Shown piece by piece: positions 1 through 15,200 of a stretch of DNA of 64,000 nucleotides. Position numbers and translations under genes: made by a program. Each line of letters begins with the position of its first letter. The stretch's first letter is position 1. The stretch is from Congeria kusceri (lineage: Eukaryota; Mollusca; Bivalvia; Myida; Dreissenidae): contig CM051029.1 of NCBI GenBank assembly GCA_027627225.1, forward strand, positions 22,993,356-23,057,355, in the 5' to 3' direction. The notes under the pieces are model-generated. The model saw only the letters and a list, made by a program, of their open reading frames with translations. It was not told the DNA's origin and ran no database searches.

Positions 1-71
1 AACATAGTGCAGTCCCACCTAGACGACAACGACGTTTGAGTCAGTGCAAAGGCTTCGAAGCCAATGCGATA

Positions 72-93
72 AACAACAACAACAACAACAACA
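72..93 (+). repeat. CAA microsatellite in the TRAPPC1 5' leader
   Basis: Seven uninterrupted AAC/CAA triplets lie 10 bp before the TRAPPC1 start codon. They are untranslated if ATG 104 is the start. Confidence 0.85.
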
Positions 94-103
94 GGATAAC
101 AGG

Positions 104-202
104 ATGACCGTTTATAATTTGTACATTTTTGACAGAAATGGAACGTGTTTATACTATGGAGAATGGAACAGAAAGAAACAATCGGGCATGCCTAGAGAGG
201 AG
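104..202 (+). CDS. TRAPPC1: TRAPPC1 coding exon 1
   Basis: Encodes residues 1-33, from [13 protein letters not shown] to the conserved [10 protein letters not shown]. The reading frame stays open past the exon to 286, but the family similarity stops exactly at the GT of GTTAGT at 203, a phase-0 donor. The 5' leader just upstream contains a CAA-type microsatellite. Confidence 0.95.
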
Positions 203-3200
203 GTTAGTCTAAATACTACGCTAGTGTACAAATTAAAAGGCCTATATCGTTGCGACAAATCTGACGTTAAAATTGATCGACTGTAGTTTCAACATTACAA
301 CTCCCAGCTATATTGCAGTTATTAGGTTTTCATACTAACGCGCCGCCTAGAATCCAGTCGGCAACTTTGAACAGTAATATTATCAAAATAAAATATTTAT
401 GAAGCAAATGGACACCAAAATATAAAGCTATGCTTACTAGGTCAATAAGGAGAGCTTACTTGATACGGGATGCTTGAAGAATAATTTTATTAGTCCAAGT
501 TTCAAACAATTCAAAATTTTCATGAAAAATGTTTATCCTTTGTTCGCGAAAACTTGAAAAATCTGTCAGTCATTCTTTAATTTTTTGCCAGTCGGAATGA
601 ATATCTGTCAGTCCAACTTTACAAAAAGTAATAACTTGTAAAACACAACAAAAATGAGGCAACTGTTAAGCTTTATTTTAATTTTCCATTGTAGATGTGC
701 GGGTTGATACATTTTTATTTAGATTATGTAATCATAGTTTCTTGTGGAAGTTCGAGTTCACGTTTATTACCCGGCTTTGCACCATCATAATAGTTTAACG
801 GTAAACCATTCCACATTTTCAAGCTCTGTATAACCACTGCTATTTACTCTACAAATATTAATGAGATATTAACAATAAAAATATGAAAGCGAAATCACCT
901 GGCAAAATCCTCTATAATAGAAGAAATGGTGTTATTATTTTGTAACTGTTGTTGTTAACTTCGAAAGTGAAAGTGTCTCGCGAAAACTGAATAGTATTTT
1001 TCTTGCATATGATTGGTTAACAAAATTCAAATGCATGTTTTAACAGCCCAGACAAAGACGGCCCAGTCCAAGACGGCCTACTTATTACAAAAATTGTTTA
1101 AACTCCGTTGGGATAGGATTAAATTTTGGTTTTAATTGTCAAATATATTTTGATTATTGCAATTAGAGTTAGTTTGTATATTATGCATGCATATTTATGT
1201 GTATTTCCCTTTTATTAATTTAAATGTTCCAAATTAGTATGATATCAAAACCAGTATAGTCTAGTCGGCCATCATGGAATTTTGTCGTATTTGTCTGATA
1301 TTACAAAATTTACGTCACATCCGGTCTAAATTTCGGCGAATTGTAAATATCGTCATCTGATTTGTTTTTCAGTTAGTCGGACCGATTTTCTTTCAACTTT
1401 TGTCAGTCCTGCACTAGATTTATCAATCAGGACAGGCGGACCGACGGTTTTCGTGGACACCCTCCTTTGCAATGAAAACTGCTGAGGAGTGCCGAATTGA
1501 AAACGTCATTTTATTTAACCCAAATAAAAACTACAATAAAACACAGTGATCGGCCTTTTCGGCGTGTTGTACCAAAACAATCATGCACTTATGAACCGAT
1601 ACATTTCTTTGGTATTTATATGTGTGTTGATGAGTTATATTTTTTAAAATATTGTTAACAATAGTGAAACGGTCTCCAAGTTTTATTTTATATATAAAAT
1701 TTAACATAAATCAGCGTTTTTTCTCTATATAAAGTTGGTACCAGAAAACGGTACCATTCCCAATCCGATTTTCTGACCATTTTTCCCAATTTGAAGTTAA
1801 AAATTCGCAAATGTAAGGAAAAACACCCCAAAAGACCCTGAAAAGATCGACGATGTTCCTGTATTTTACTTTTGTTTTACCCAAGCGTAAACCATAGCTC
1901 AAATCAGTTACTGTTAACGGCTAGGGGAAGTAACCGCTGCAAGGTTTGGTGGCGCTGTATCGATTGGTTACTGTTATCAGTTATACATTGCGTGCGAGAA
2001 TGGGAACCATCTGGACTGTAATGCGTGTTCGCGAGTGTCATTGACGAGACATGGCAATTCATAACACTAAATACTACAGAAAAAAAACATTCTGGGATGC
2101 AATCCTTTATCTAGCAATGGCTTTTATGGCAAAGCAGAAAGTATAGATCCACAACCGTCATTAACGGCGGAAGATACTAGTAATTTTGTTTATGTTCTTT
2201 CAACCATTGACACAGACAGAGAGCAAACTTGTGTCTCTGGGGCAAGTTGTGCAGGTTGATACCCACCAGCACGGCATTTAAAACCATTATCTGACTTGAA
2301 TGCAAGTTAAATAATAAATATAACAAATTGTTTTAGGGTTTATTTATTGTAACTTACTGTTTTCACATCCTTTTCGACTGTTTTTCATGAAAGTGGTAAA
2401 ATTCCCAATTTGGCTGAAAACGCCGTCAATTTTCCCAATTTGACCGGTACCGGTACCATTCCCAAAGTGGTGAGAAAAAACGCTGTAAATATATAATTTT
2501 GTATACGTACCCTCACCGTATGACTAAATGTTGGCATAAATATATAATTTTGTATACGTACCCTCACCGTATGACTAAATGTTGGTGGAACAAAGATAAA
2601 AGGCCTATATATTATCTGTTTATTGTTATGTCCCCAAAAAGTGGGAGGCTTGTCCGTCCATCCGTACGTACGCATGAAGTTCCCGAAATTGTGTGGACCC
2701 AACTCCTCTTTAACTGTTGTGTGGAATTCGCTCAAACATTTACAGCTGTAGAACCTTCATGTGCATCCGTGTCTGTGACACATCTAGTTTCTAGAGCTAT
2801 TCTGTTATTAATTAAAATGTTATTTGAAAAGTAAATAGGAAACGAGCTTAAAGCTTGACATTTATAGTTGAACCAACTGAAGGTGCATTGTAAAGGAACA
2901 TGAGCTGTCGGATTATTATAAGAATTTATAAACAACGGTCAAATATTTTACTTACAACACAGACGCTGCAATAAATCCAGTTTATATGTTATATTTTATT
3001 ATTGAGGCGTGAATTTGGCCAGTCTGTTTTAAATATGTACTTTTAACCTAAACTGTGTGACCGTCGATATGGCAGGATTATAATTCTGCTGTGGAAAGAT
3101 ATGCGACAATTCGAGACAATTTTAGCATATTTGTAATAACATTAGAGTAACATTGTAGAGCTTACAGCTGGATATTTTGGTAGAGTAACACGTAACGAAG

Positions 3201-6200
3201 ATTTCATTTAGTGCCTTTTAAGGACCATACACCGCAATATGTGGACAGTTGAAATTTGGTCAATTCGATGCACATACCAATAAGATAATTACAGTGTACC
3301 GGGTATATCAAAAATGTTTCCAAAATAAAATCATATAGAAATCGTCATCAAGATTAGGTTTTGGGTTTTATAATTAAACCTTCAAACAAAATCTTAATAA
3401 AATACTGTCAAACTATGCTTGGAAAGAGTATACGGTGAAATTTTGAATTGCGTATTTTGATTTGTTGTGGTTTATGATACCATTTCAAAAAGTATTTAAT
3501 TCAATTGAATGCCGTTTATCAAAAAAAGTCCTTAATTAACGGTTAGAACGATGTTGTAATTACAGGTTATGTAATGATTATTATTTAAATTATTGCTTGA
3601 AACAACAGACAAACATGCATCTATTAACTTGTTTTTGTATAAAAATGTGTCAATATTTGTGTCACGAGTTCCTGTATAAAATGGCAATTGTCAAGTTAAA
3701 TGCATAGTTAAAATATTTGTTTAAAAACAACATTAAGGTACATCATGGCTTGTAAGTCGACAATTCAAACTTTCAAATAATTCTTGTTTTTTTTGTGTTT
3801 TTTTTTTAGCTCACCTGAGCACAACGTGCTCATGGTGAGCTTTTGTGATCGCCTTTTGTCCGTCGTGCGTTTTTCAACATTTACTTTTGGAACACTCGAG
3901 AGGCCATATTTATTGGCCAATCTTCATGAAACTTGGTCAGAACATTTGTCCGATTGATATCTCGGCCGAGTTCAAAACTGGGTCATGTGGGGTCAAAAAC
4001 TAGGTCACCTTTTTTTGCCCAATCAACATGACACTTGCTCAGAACATTTGTTCTAATGATATTTCGAGTGAGTTCGAAAATGGTTCTGGTCTGTTGAAAA
4101 ACATGGCTGCCAGGGGGTGGGGCAGTTTTCCTTATATGGCTATAGAAAAATATATCTCGGTTGAGTTCGAAGATGGTTCCGCTCCGTTGAAAAATATGGC
4201 CACCAGGGGCGGGGCAGTTTCCTTATATGGCTATAGGAAAAGCTTGTGAAAACTCGAGAAGTCACATTTTTTGCCCAATCAACATGAAACTAGCTCAGAA
4301 CCTTTGTTCTTATGATATCTGCGCTTAGTTTCAAAAATGGTTTCCGGTGTGTTGAAAAACATGGCCGCTAGGGGAGGGGGGGGGGCAGTTTTCCTTATAT
4401 GGCTATAGGAAAAGCTTGTGAAGACTCTAGAAGTCACATTTTTAAGTTGTACTTAAGTAAAAATTTCAGACTAAATATTCCATGCAAAATTTCATTGATT
4501 TTTGTTTACACAAGCATAAAATATGTTGCATCTTAGCAATACTTATTAGTTGAAAACATTTTAATATAAGAAGACATATATGTGAAACCTTCGGTTTAAT
4601 AAAGTGGCCATTACCCGGGGGTCATATAGATTTAAATAGCAAGTCGGCCTTAATAGTCTTCTCCTTTGAAACCGTAAGGCTCTGGTTTAATATTTTGCAT
4701 GAAACATTGTGTAGTAGTCCTCTACAAAAATTATTCAAACGATGCCCCTGGTGTCAAAACTGGCCATGCCCCAGGGGTCACATGGTTTATATAGACTTAA
4801 ATAGCAAAATGACTTTAAAAATCTTCTCCTCTGAAACCGCAAGGGCCAGAGGTTTCATATTTGGTATATTACATTGTATAGTGGTCAGCTCTACAAAGAT
4901 TATTCAAATGATGCCCCTGGGGACAAAAGTGGCCAGACCTCGGGGGTCACATGGTTTATATATACTCAAATAGCAAAGTGACTTTAAAAATGTTTTCTTC
5001 TGAAATCGCAAGGCCCATAGGTTTCATATTTGGTTGGTAACATTGCATAGTGGTCCTCTACAAAGAGAATTCAAATGATTCCCCTGGGATCAAAACTGGC
5101 CACGCCCCAGGGGTCACATGGTTTATATAGACTTAAATAGCAAGTTGGCCTTTAAAATCTTCTCGTTTGAAACCGTAAGGTCCAGAGGTTTAATATTTTG
5201 CATGAAACATTGTGTAGTGAACCTCTACAAAGATTGTTCAAATGATACCCCTGGGGTCAAAACTGACCATGCCCTGGGGGTCACATGGTTTATATGTAGA
5301 CTTAAATAGCAAAATGACTTCAAAAATCTTCTCCTCAGAAACAACAAGGCCCAGTGGTTTAGTATTTGGTATGTAACATTGTATAGTGATCCTCTACAAA
5401 GATTGTTCAAATGATGCCCCTGGGGTAAAAAGTCAGCCAGGCCTTAGGTGAAACATGGTTTCTTTAGACTTATACGGTAAGTGGACTTAAAAAATCTTCA
5501 CTTCTGAAACCACAAGACCCAGAGGTTTCATATTTGGTATGTAACATTGTGTTCATTTACAAAAATTGTTCAAAATATGTTCTGGGGTCAAACCAGGCCA
5601 CTACCCGGGGTCACATGGTTTTGATTGACTGATATGGAAAGTGGGCTTTAAAAATCTTCTCCTCTGAAACTGCAAGGCCCAGCGGTTTAATATTTGGCAT
5701 GAAACATTGTATACTACAAATATTGTTCAAATATGCCCCTGGAGTAGAAAGTGGCCACGCCCTGTTAGTCACATAGTTTAGAATTATAGACTATAAAATT
5801 CTTCTCCTGAAACTGTAAGGCCCAGATCTTTATACTCAGGTAAGTGGTTTAGTGCCAATTGACTCTATTGTTATAAGCCATTATGGTGCCTTAAACTCAG
5901 GTGAGCGACCTAGGGCCATCGTGGCCCTCTTGTAAATGTTAGATTTGAATTAAAACTTGCTTGAGTTATGAGATTAATCTTATTAAAATCAAATCCTAAC
6001 ATTGTTAGGATCTGAAGACATCGTATAACAATCACGTTCAGATGAACTTCCTAACAATAACAATTTCGGCTCTGCTGCGCCCAATGAAATAGCTTGTTGC
6101 ACAGCAAAGCTTGGCCACGGTTTTTGAAAAGGTGATGCATTTCAAGCTGATGTTCGGAAATAAATCATTTACAATTAATTTCCACGTGGATAACAAAGGA

Positions 6201-9200
6201 TATAGTTGCACCTTGGGCGAGTAAACATTCCAAGGTTCACGTTAATTTCGTGCATATTTTTTGTGGTTAATATATAAAGTTATACCACAACATTTTGAAG
6301 GCAACAATTTGATTGGCTCATGGAAAGGTCGTCTGAACGTGACCCCTAATGCAAAGTCATCAGATCCAGTCAGCAGATAGTAGCGTCACCCTGGAGATGG
6401 TTTTAATGAGATTGGTAATAAGATGCTTCAAGTCAATATTTAGTCAAAAAATAAAATTAAAATCTGCTTAAGTTATGAGATGTTTAAAGTCAACATTTAG
6501 TCAAAACTTAACACTAAGTTAGCAGTTTACAAAATGACTATTGATCAATTTAAACATACAGATAAATACAATACGAGTGTTTGCAACAGAAATGAGAAAA
6601 CAAGAACAAATGAAACCCAGAACAATTAAATACTATCTTTTAACAAATGTATTAACAAAAGATTGTCCTTTCAATCATTCATTAACTATATAACATTGCG
6701 CTTTCAGTTATTCCAATGTGCTTTCGGTAACTTATTATTTCTGACAGGCTATACTGGGGAAGAACCATTTCTGTGGTGGAAAGTTTTCCTTTGTCTTCAT
6801 TGTTCTGACAGGATTTTGATCGCTACTTTCACGTCCCGAAATTACATAGTTATTGTGAAAGGATAAGTGCTTCGTAAAAAAGTAACACTAAATTCGTTGC
6901 ATGTCTTATTAATGAGACTTGTAAGTTGTGAACCCAATCTAGTTATACTTTATATATATAGCTCAACACCTCTTTAACTGCTTGGCTAAACTTGGTAAAA
7001 CTTTTAACAGCTGAAGAACCTTAACATGTAGGCAATCATAAAGGAAGGAATTCTAGCTGTGACCAATTTTAGCCGAATTATGGCCCTTTGTCATATTTTC
7101 CACTATAGAATATATATGAAAATAAATTTTTGGAGGCAAAAATTAGTGTTGTCGACACACCCTTTGTCTGCGTCCAAACATGTGTCTTGGGGGTTGCGGG
7201 ATACCCGCAAGACATTATGAACGGGCGCTACAAAATTACTGTCAGTGGGCCATTTGGACGCATGATTAATATGAGGGGTGCGTAGAAAATTCCATGTTTT
7301 TCATATGAAAATTATTGAAAATTGTCTTGCGAATATTAAACATCGCATAGTCAGATTGTTAGTGGAAACTAACCGCTGCTAGGCTACAGCACGCACTGTT
7401 TTACAACTAGCGATTTCATCGGCCGCTAAAGGTCACACGCCATTTGACCTTGCTTACATTATCCCAAATTGCTAACAGTGCTGTCTGAAATATATGCGGT
7501 TTAAGTTGATTTTGATAACAAAATAACGATGTCAGAGCGGAAAGCAGATAAAGAGAGCATCACGGGACAAATGTTTTTGAATTTTCCACCAAATTTCTTA
7601 GGCAAAATTAGAATACCATGGGAAAATGAGGGCGAGAAAACATCCGTTGATTCAGCCGTATCGGTACTCTTACTGGCCGTACTTCGTCTGCAAGTTTGGG
7701 TGAAAAAACTGATAGGTTGATGGTCACAAATTTCATAAGGGTTAGTTAGAGAAATTTTCGTGGTTATCGTACGATGAAGAGCAATTTGATGTTTTTTTAC
7801 TTTTGTAAAAAAACATATTACAAGTAACATGAAAAATATGGTAATAATTTGTTGTCCCCCCAAGAAAATCCTTGAATGGCGCACTGATTTTGTGGCTGAT
7901 TGGCCATTGGCCCAGAATGAACACTGATACGGACCCGATTTTTGGACCCTATGGACCGCATTGTCAGACAATACTGACCATGTTTTAAAAACATGAAACA
8001 CACTGATAGTTTTAGTTGTACTAAATATTTCTGGTAAAGAGCAGTTGATAATGTTCTATACATGCTCACAATAATAATTTTTTGGCATAAAAATTGGTGA
8101 AAAGAGATTCAACTTTTATATGTATTTAAAACATTTTAATATTATCTTATTCACATAATAAAATCTGTTTATGAAATTGAAAAATTTAAATTTCATATAT
8201 GAATTTATGTTTAATAAATATTATTGGTAACAGTCATTGCTTTTTTCTTAAATTCAAAATATAATTATATAATTAATTTTAAATTAATAACGATAATTAA
8301 TATAAAAACATATATTTTTTTCTAAATAAATTTATATTGAAAACATAATGATTCTTTAATTTAAATATTTTTATTAAAATCACTTTTTTGCATATATTTT
8401 GTTTTTTTCATATATAAGGAAACATGGTATGCAAAAATTAATAACTCACCAAGTCTTGAAACTTATTGTTTATTTAAACACTCGTTAGATTTAGAAAAAT
8501 ATCTAGAAATTATCAAGGTTAAAAAATTTAAGACAGCCTTGGTAAAATTTCTAACATCTGCTCATGATTTAGCAATAGAAACAGGTAGATTATACAGGTA
8601 TACCTCAAAATATTAGATTTTGTACCAATTGCCAGTTTAATTTGATAGAAAATGAATATCACTTTTTACTTATATGTCCAAAATATTCCAATTTGAGAAA
8701 ACAATATTTAAAACGTTATTATTTTGCATGGCCTACGTTGCAAAAATTTATATATCTTACTACATCAACATCAGTAGCTGTTATAAATGGATTAAGCAAA
8801 TTTATTTACCATGCCAACAAACTGAGAAATTAATACACATTATATTTTTCTATGCTCTTCTGTTAACTCATACCGTCATGTTGTACTAATTATGTATTAT
8901 TTGCTATAAACCTGTATATGTTTAATGCAATAAACTTGAATGAAAAATATATTTCTTTTTTATGCACCCACAAAGTGGCAGGCATTAAGCATTGCACTTG
9001 TCCGTATGCACATACGTCCCATAATTATTTGGACTCAAACTCCTCTTTAATGGCTGGGCGGATTTCACTCCAACTTTCACAGCTTAACAACCTTAATGTG
9101 TAGATAATCGTAAAAAAAGGAATTTTGGCTGTGACCAATTTCGGCAGAATTATGGCCCTTTGACCCTTTTTCCACTTAACATACTTCATGAAATTTTGTG

Positions 9201-12200
9201 GACACAACTCCTCTTTAAGGTCTGGGCAGATTTCGCTCAAACTTTCACAGATGAACAACCTTAATGTGGAGGTGATCGTTAAGTACGGAATTTTGGCTGT
9301 GACCAATTTCGGCAGAATTGTGGCCCTTTAACATTTTTATGCCCGGGGCATATTGATGTGGGAGGCATATGGTGATTGTCCTGTCCGTCCTTCCGTTTGT
9401 CCGTTACAAGGTTAAGTAGATTTTACCGTTTCGTCTAGCACCAACAACGCTTACTACAACACTTGGATACTAACACAGTTGTTGCTTATGACCATTCCCT
9501 ATCCACCCATATCACCCAACCTCACTTTGACCTTACTTGACCTAATTTGCACTTAGAATAATTCAAATGGGCTGTTTCTTGGTTAACTAGATATTACCGT
9601 TTCGTCTAGCACCAACTCCGCTTGCTACAACACTTGGATACTTACACAGCTGTTGCTTACAACCATCCCCAATCCACCCATATCACCCAACCTCACTTTG
9701 ACCTTGACCTAATTTGGATTTATAATAATTTTATAATTTTGTCTAGCACCAACAGCGCTTACTACAACACTTGGATATTTACACAGTTGTTACTTCTGAC
9801 TACGACGAGTGGGGTTATTTACCCTCGGGACTTCGGTTAAAAACCATTGCCCTAGCACACTGCTTAACATTTAAAACTCTGCGTTGAATAAAACTATAAT
9901 ACATCCCTTCTTTTAAAGGGTGTGACACATAAAATCTTTGCAGTGTGGGTGCGGTGCTTTATATCAAAATCTATATGTCAAAAATATACCAGAAATACAT
10001 AAAAAAACTGTGTTTAAATAAATCTTTGTAAATAGTTAAGCGAAACGGTAATATATGCTTTAGAAATATCTTTTCTTAATTTATACAACACGTGTATTAA
10101 CTTTAAAATTGAATATACAGCCTTTAAGAGGAATGCGATAGCGTGGGAACCTAATTTGCATACTGAGATTGACACTCAAAACGGATAGTAATTGAACAAA
10201 TCAAAATTCTCGTAACTAATCCGTCTGACCAATCAGCGTGAGGCTTATATAATGACATGAGGGTTTGACGAGTATGCACTATTATGAACAACTGCAAAGA
10301 AATATTGAAAATAATAGATCTGCTAGATGAAAATATGCAGATTTTAATATGAAATTTTTTATAAAATTTGGGATAATTGATTTCTCTATGAATGTTACAT
10401 ATTTATATATGCTTTAATAAAGTATGAAGAAACTTTGATGTGTAATTTGTGTTTATTTATTGTTTTCTTTGCAGTTTAATACTTAGATAGAAAAGAAGAG
10501 AGATGATAGCCCAACAGAATAAGATTTAATGATGGCAACACATACTTTTACATGTATCATCAGTTCTCTAAACCCAGTTTCCAGCATATGCTGTAGTGGG
10601 ATTGTTGGAGTCTTATTAACTTAAAGATCTGGAAGAAATATATGATTTAATAACCATATACTTTTAAAGAAGTTTGGAAACAAGGGTACAATAGTACCGG
10701 TTGTTTATTTAAAATTAAATAATGAACAGTTTAATGTTTTACCAGATCTCTAAGTGGTTAAACATAGTTGTACGGAATAGATATGATATTTGCATGTCTT
10801 TGCTACAATTTAATGCTGCCGGTATATGAAAAGGCGGAAAATTTAACACTAAGTTACTTAGAAATGCTGTTATAATAATAATACTCTGAATAAAATGAGT
10901 ATTATAATGTAAAGCAATAGTTGGTATTTAGGATTCTCTAACCCTGTTTAACTGTATGTGCAGTAAGAATACTCGTATAATAGGTAAAATGGATCAAGGG
11001 TCAATAAAAAGTGAAGATTTAATATAATACAAATGAAAAAGGACTGGCATAGGCAAGTAATGTTATGCGTGTAAGTAATTTTAATTTATTAACATTTGTG
11101 CGACATGCGGTTTACTTATGTTGAACGCTTGCAGACAGGGAATATAGCGAGGTGCTCCAACTTAAGACCCTGTCTGATTTGTACCTTAAGAAAGTTGGGC
11201 TATTATAAAATGGTGGTTCCCCCCAGGGTGGCATTAAAACAATTGTAAAAACTACATATATATATATACATAAACTGCAGCAATATAGGCTGCTAGTTAC
11301 AAAACAGTCACCTAGATAGGGCCACTTTAAAACAATATGTTAAGAACGTAACCTATAATACAGTGAAGAATGAAAGAAACAAGAACATTATTTATAATAT
11401 TTACAAGTTAAAAATACTTTACATGGGTGAATATGATACTGTGTACCTTTAAGGTAATACACAGTAATGAATTAGGTAAAAGACATGTAGCCACCCTGGG
11501 AGGAATAAAATGTTATATTGGAAGTGTAGGATTGGGAGGCCAGCGGCGGGTTGGGGTCTGGGTTGGGTTGGAAAGAAGGGGAGATAATTGAATGGGAAAG
11601 GGCATAGCTATTTGAGTTGTGTCCCAAGGACCAGAGGGAGTGCACGGCAAGACTAAATTATTTAAAAGTAAGCAAAAAAAGCAGAAAAGACATAAAATCT
11701 TGAATAATGCAAGTAGGAAATGATACCAGCTAGGTAAAAATGGACTATAATACGGGATTTTAACTAATCCCTGACAAAAAACTTGCAAGGGGTCATATCC
11801 AGATAGTAAAAATGGATATAATTATATAGATAAAATACAGTAGTAGACACAGTACCTATCACAGTATGCCAAATATAATACTATTAAAAGCTCCAATATC
11901 AATTAAGTGGTATTGGTCTTGATAAGACCCAATGCAAATAATTGCAAGGTTCACAGATCCTTGCGCCGTGCACTCCAGACCGACGTGGTTCTTTGAGGAT
12001 GAGAGGGGAAGGGGGGTGTCAGAGGGGAAGGGAGGGGGTGCAATGCAGTAAACTGTACCCAGGAAAATGGACGGCCCCGCCCTTTCTGATTATTAAAAAC
12101 TGCAATAAAAAGGGGGCTTATTAAGATACTGAGAAATTTAAATGGTGTACTAACGTTATACTCTCGTCTGGAAAATGTTTTTAAAATAAGGAATACCAGG

Positions 12201-15200
12201 TCAATACCATTGACTTGGTTTAGAAAGGGCAGGGAATTCCACAATTTCCCAATAAAAGCTAAAACAATAGTTAAGCAATGAAAAGTTATAGAGAGACAAT
12301 GCAATAAGACGTATGTACAGAAACTGCAATGTATCACAATGGTCCCTTTGTCCTGTAAAGGTGTTGCACTGTAGCAGTAGGTGGGCTGCTGTGAAGGGCT
12401 CCCGGCACCTCGGACATGCAGGGTCTAGCCCAAGGACATACTTTCCCGCGCCACCAGGTAGAAGAGTGGTTCCCATTCTCAGGCGCGTGATGGCTCTGTC
12501 AAGCACAATGCTTGCTGAGTATTTGTCAGGCAGCCTGAGGGTTTTCGCGGGGCTGAGAAAAGTATGTCGGTAGGCAGACAAATTGGTGGTCTTTAGGTTC
12601 CACTCACTGAGGACAATTTCGGTCGGCGCCAGGGATTCCCCAGCATTAAAAGCCCCCCTCCTGAGACCCTCTTTAGCCCCCCTGTCCGCCTGTTCATTCC
12701 CACTGATGTCGACGTGTGCTGGACACCATACTAAAGTGACCTTTAAAGATTTATCTAGGCACTGTTGATGAAGTTCCAAAATGTTAGATAAAATATCAGG
12801 CCTAGATCTGCTATTTCTGTTTTGATAGACTCAAGAGATGACAATGAGTCTGACAAAATAGCAGTTTTAGTAGGTTTATTAACTAAAATCCAGCACAATG
12901 CATATTTAATTGCCAAAAGTTCAGCTGAATAAATAGAGAGATGGTTGCTGAGTCGGTGGGTTTTTGTAATGTTTTTAGAAGGAATAACAAATGAATTGGC
13001 TACCAATCCAGAGTTAGTGCATTTGGAGCCATCTGTATATATTTTTAGGTGCTCAGCATACCTGTTATCAATATGAATAAGAGTTTCTGACTTAACGAGC
13101 TGCGGTAAGTCAGATTTCGTGAGGTTCTTTGATAGAGTTATGTCGACATCAACAGGTCCCAGGGTCTAGGGGGTTGTTTTGGACGGTCTCAGGTCTGCTT
13201 CAGGGGTCTTGTCGAGACTGGCATCCTCCAACAGGGTCTTAATACTCGCCCCGAAGGGGAGCGCTATGTGTTTTCGCTTAAGTATTTTACCCTTGATGGA
13301 GGTGCGGGCCCCGACAAGCTGATTTACAGGGTTTGAACCACGCCAGGACATGGCTCTGGCCCAGAAATTAATGGACTGCTGTTTGCGGCGCAGACTCAGA
13401 GGCAGCAAGCCCGCCTCCTCCTCAAGCATGTCACTAGGGGTACATTTCAGGGCCCTCAGAGCTATCCTAAGTGCCTTGTTCTGAATGGCAACTACCATTT
13501 TAAGGGCGTTTGGCGTTGCACATGCATAGATTTGGGCTCCATAATCTATCTTTGGACGTATAAGGGACTTGTAGAGAAGTAAGAGGCTATTTTTACTTCT
13601 GACTGTTCCCAATCCACCTATATCACCCAACCTCACTTTGACCTTGACTGTGACCTAATTTGGACTAAGAAATGGGCTATCCAGCACCAAGTAGGGGCAT
13701 GTGTGTTTATCAAACGCAGAATCTTGTTTCCACTATAGAATTTATATGACAATAAATTTGTGAAGGCAAAAATGACTGTTGGCAACATGCTTTTTGTCTG
13801 TGTCCAAACTTGCATAATGAGTAATTACAATACAATGTACATGTAACACATCTAGTTTTTCGTATAATTTAAATGAAATGCTGGATAATGTTGTAGCGTT
13901 AGTAAATTTTTGATTTTAGCAGTCATTAATATAGAACAAACTCTTGTTAATTATATCGTTACATTAGAATTAGTGACACATTCCATCATCAATTTAATTA
14001 ATCATTGGCTTATGTTGCTCATCAAACACAGTATAATTATATTAAAGGTATGTGGTGTTTTTGACACCTACTTATTGTTGTGAAACTTTAATTGATTGAA
14101 CGAATTGAACAACATATTTTATTCACACATATGCATCATACATTTCAAAACATGCATCATAGGAGAATACAACGAGCATACATTGTGAACAACATGAGAA
14201 TACAATGAGCATACATTGTGAACAACAAGACCATCCGAAGACTTTATGATATACGTATAATATACTTGGTCATTCAAATCAAAAAGAACATTGAGGAAGG
14301 TAAATCATTATAACAAAAAGACTCTACCAATTCCCACAGTTTTATAAAAAAAAAGTGTATTATTATTTATCTGGTAGTTTTTTGCATAACTGCAAAGGCT
14401 ATTTTCATTTATTTTTAAGGCCTTGCAATGTTGGCTTTACAATTTTGATATATGTGATATGAAATGTATTGCATTTTGCATGATGTGCTTTGTAATATGT
14501 TACATGTACATGTATATAAAATAAGTATTGTTGGACATATGATAGTGTTTATTTGCCTTTATTAGACATATTTAACAGTGCACATTCTGAAAACTATATC
14601 ACACAAGCAGGCAGTACAAACGTCATAATTATGTTGTTGTATTATAATTATATTCTCTTTGTTCATTTTTAGCTCGACTATTCGAAGAATAGGTGAGTTT
14701 TCTTACTACCCCCGGCGTCGTGGCGTCCGTGTCTGAATTTGGTAAAAGTTTTTATTCAAAAGTCTTGTAACTTCAAAATTACATAAGTTATTCGCTTCAG
14801 ACTTGGAATATACCTTTGTCATCAACTCCAGTGTCAGGGGCAATATTCCCCATAACTCTTTTTTTTGTATTTTGACAGAGTTATGCCCCTTTTTCACTTA
14901 GATTTTCTGGTTAAAGTTTATATTCAAAAGTTTTGTAACTTCAAAACTACATATGTTATTCACTTGAAACTTGGAACTAACCTTTGTCATCAACTCCAGT
15001 ATCAAGGGCAACATTCCATATAACTCTGTTTTGTATTTTGACAGAGTTATGCCCCTTTTTCACATAGATTTTCTGGTTTAAGTTTATATTCAACAGTTTT
15101 GTAACTTCAATACTACAAAAGCTATTCACTTGAAACTTGGAATTTACCTTTTCATCAACTCCAGCATCCGGGTGAACATTCCCCATAAATCTGTTTTTAT

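Noticed and set aside
4028..5309. Open frames such as [16 protein letters not shown] and MVYIDLNSK
   Set aside because: They follow the ~165-bp units of a non-coding transposable element and recur wherever the same units occur.
7501..8001. 166-codon minus-strand open frame and overlapping + strand frame
   Set aside because: No domain recognised, no conserved motif, and it sits within an intron among repeats. It could be an old element fragment, but nothing supports calling a gene.
11513..11788. 91-codon minus-strand open frame with hydrophobic start
   Set aside because: Lies in the 3' non-coding part of the LINE insertion; no similarity to LINE proteins or to others I know.
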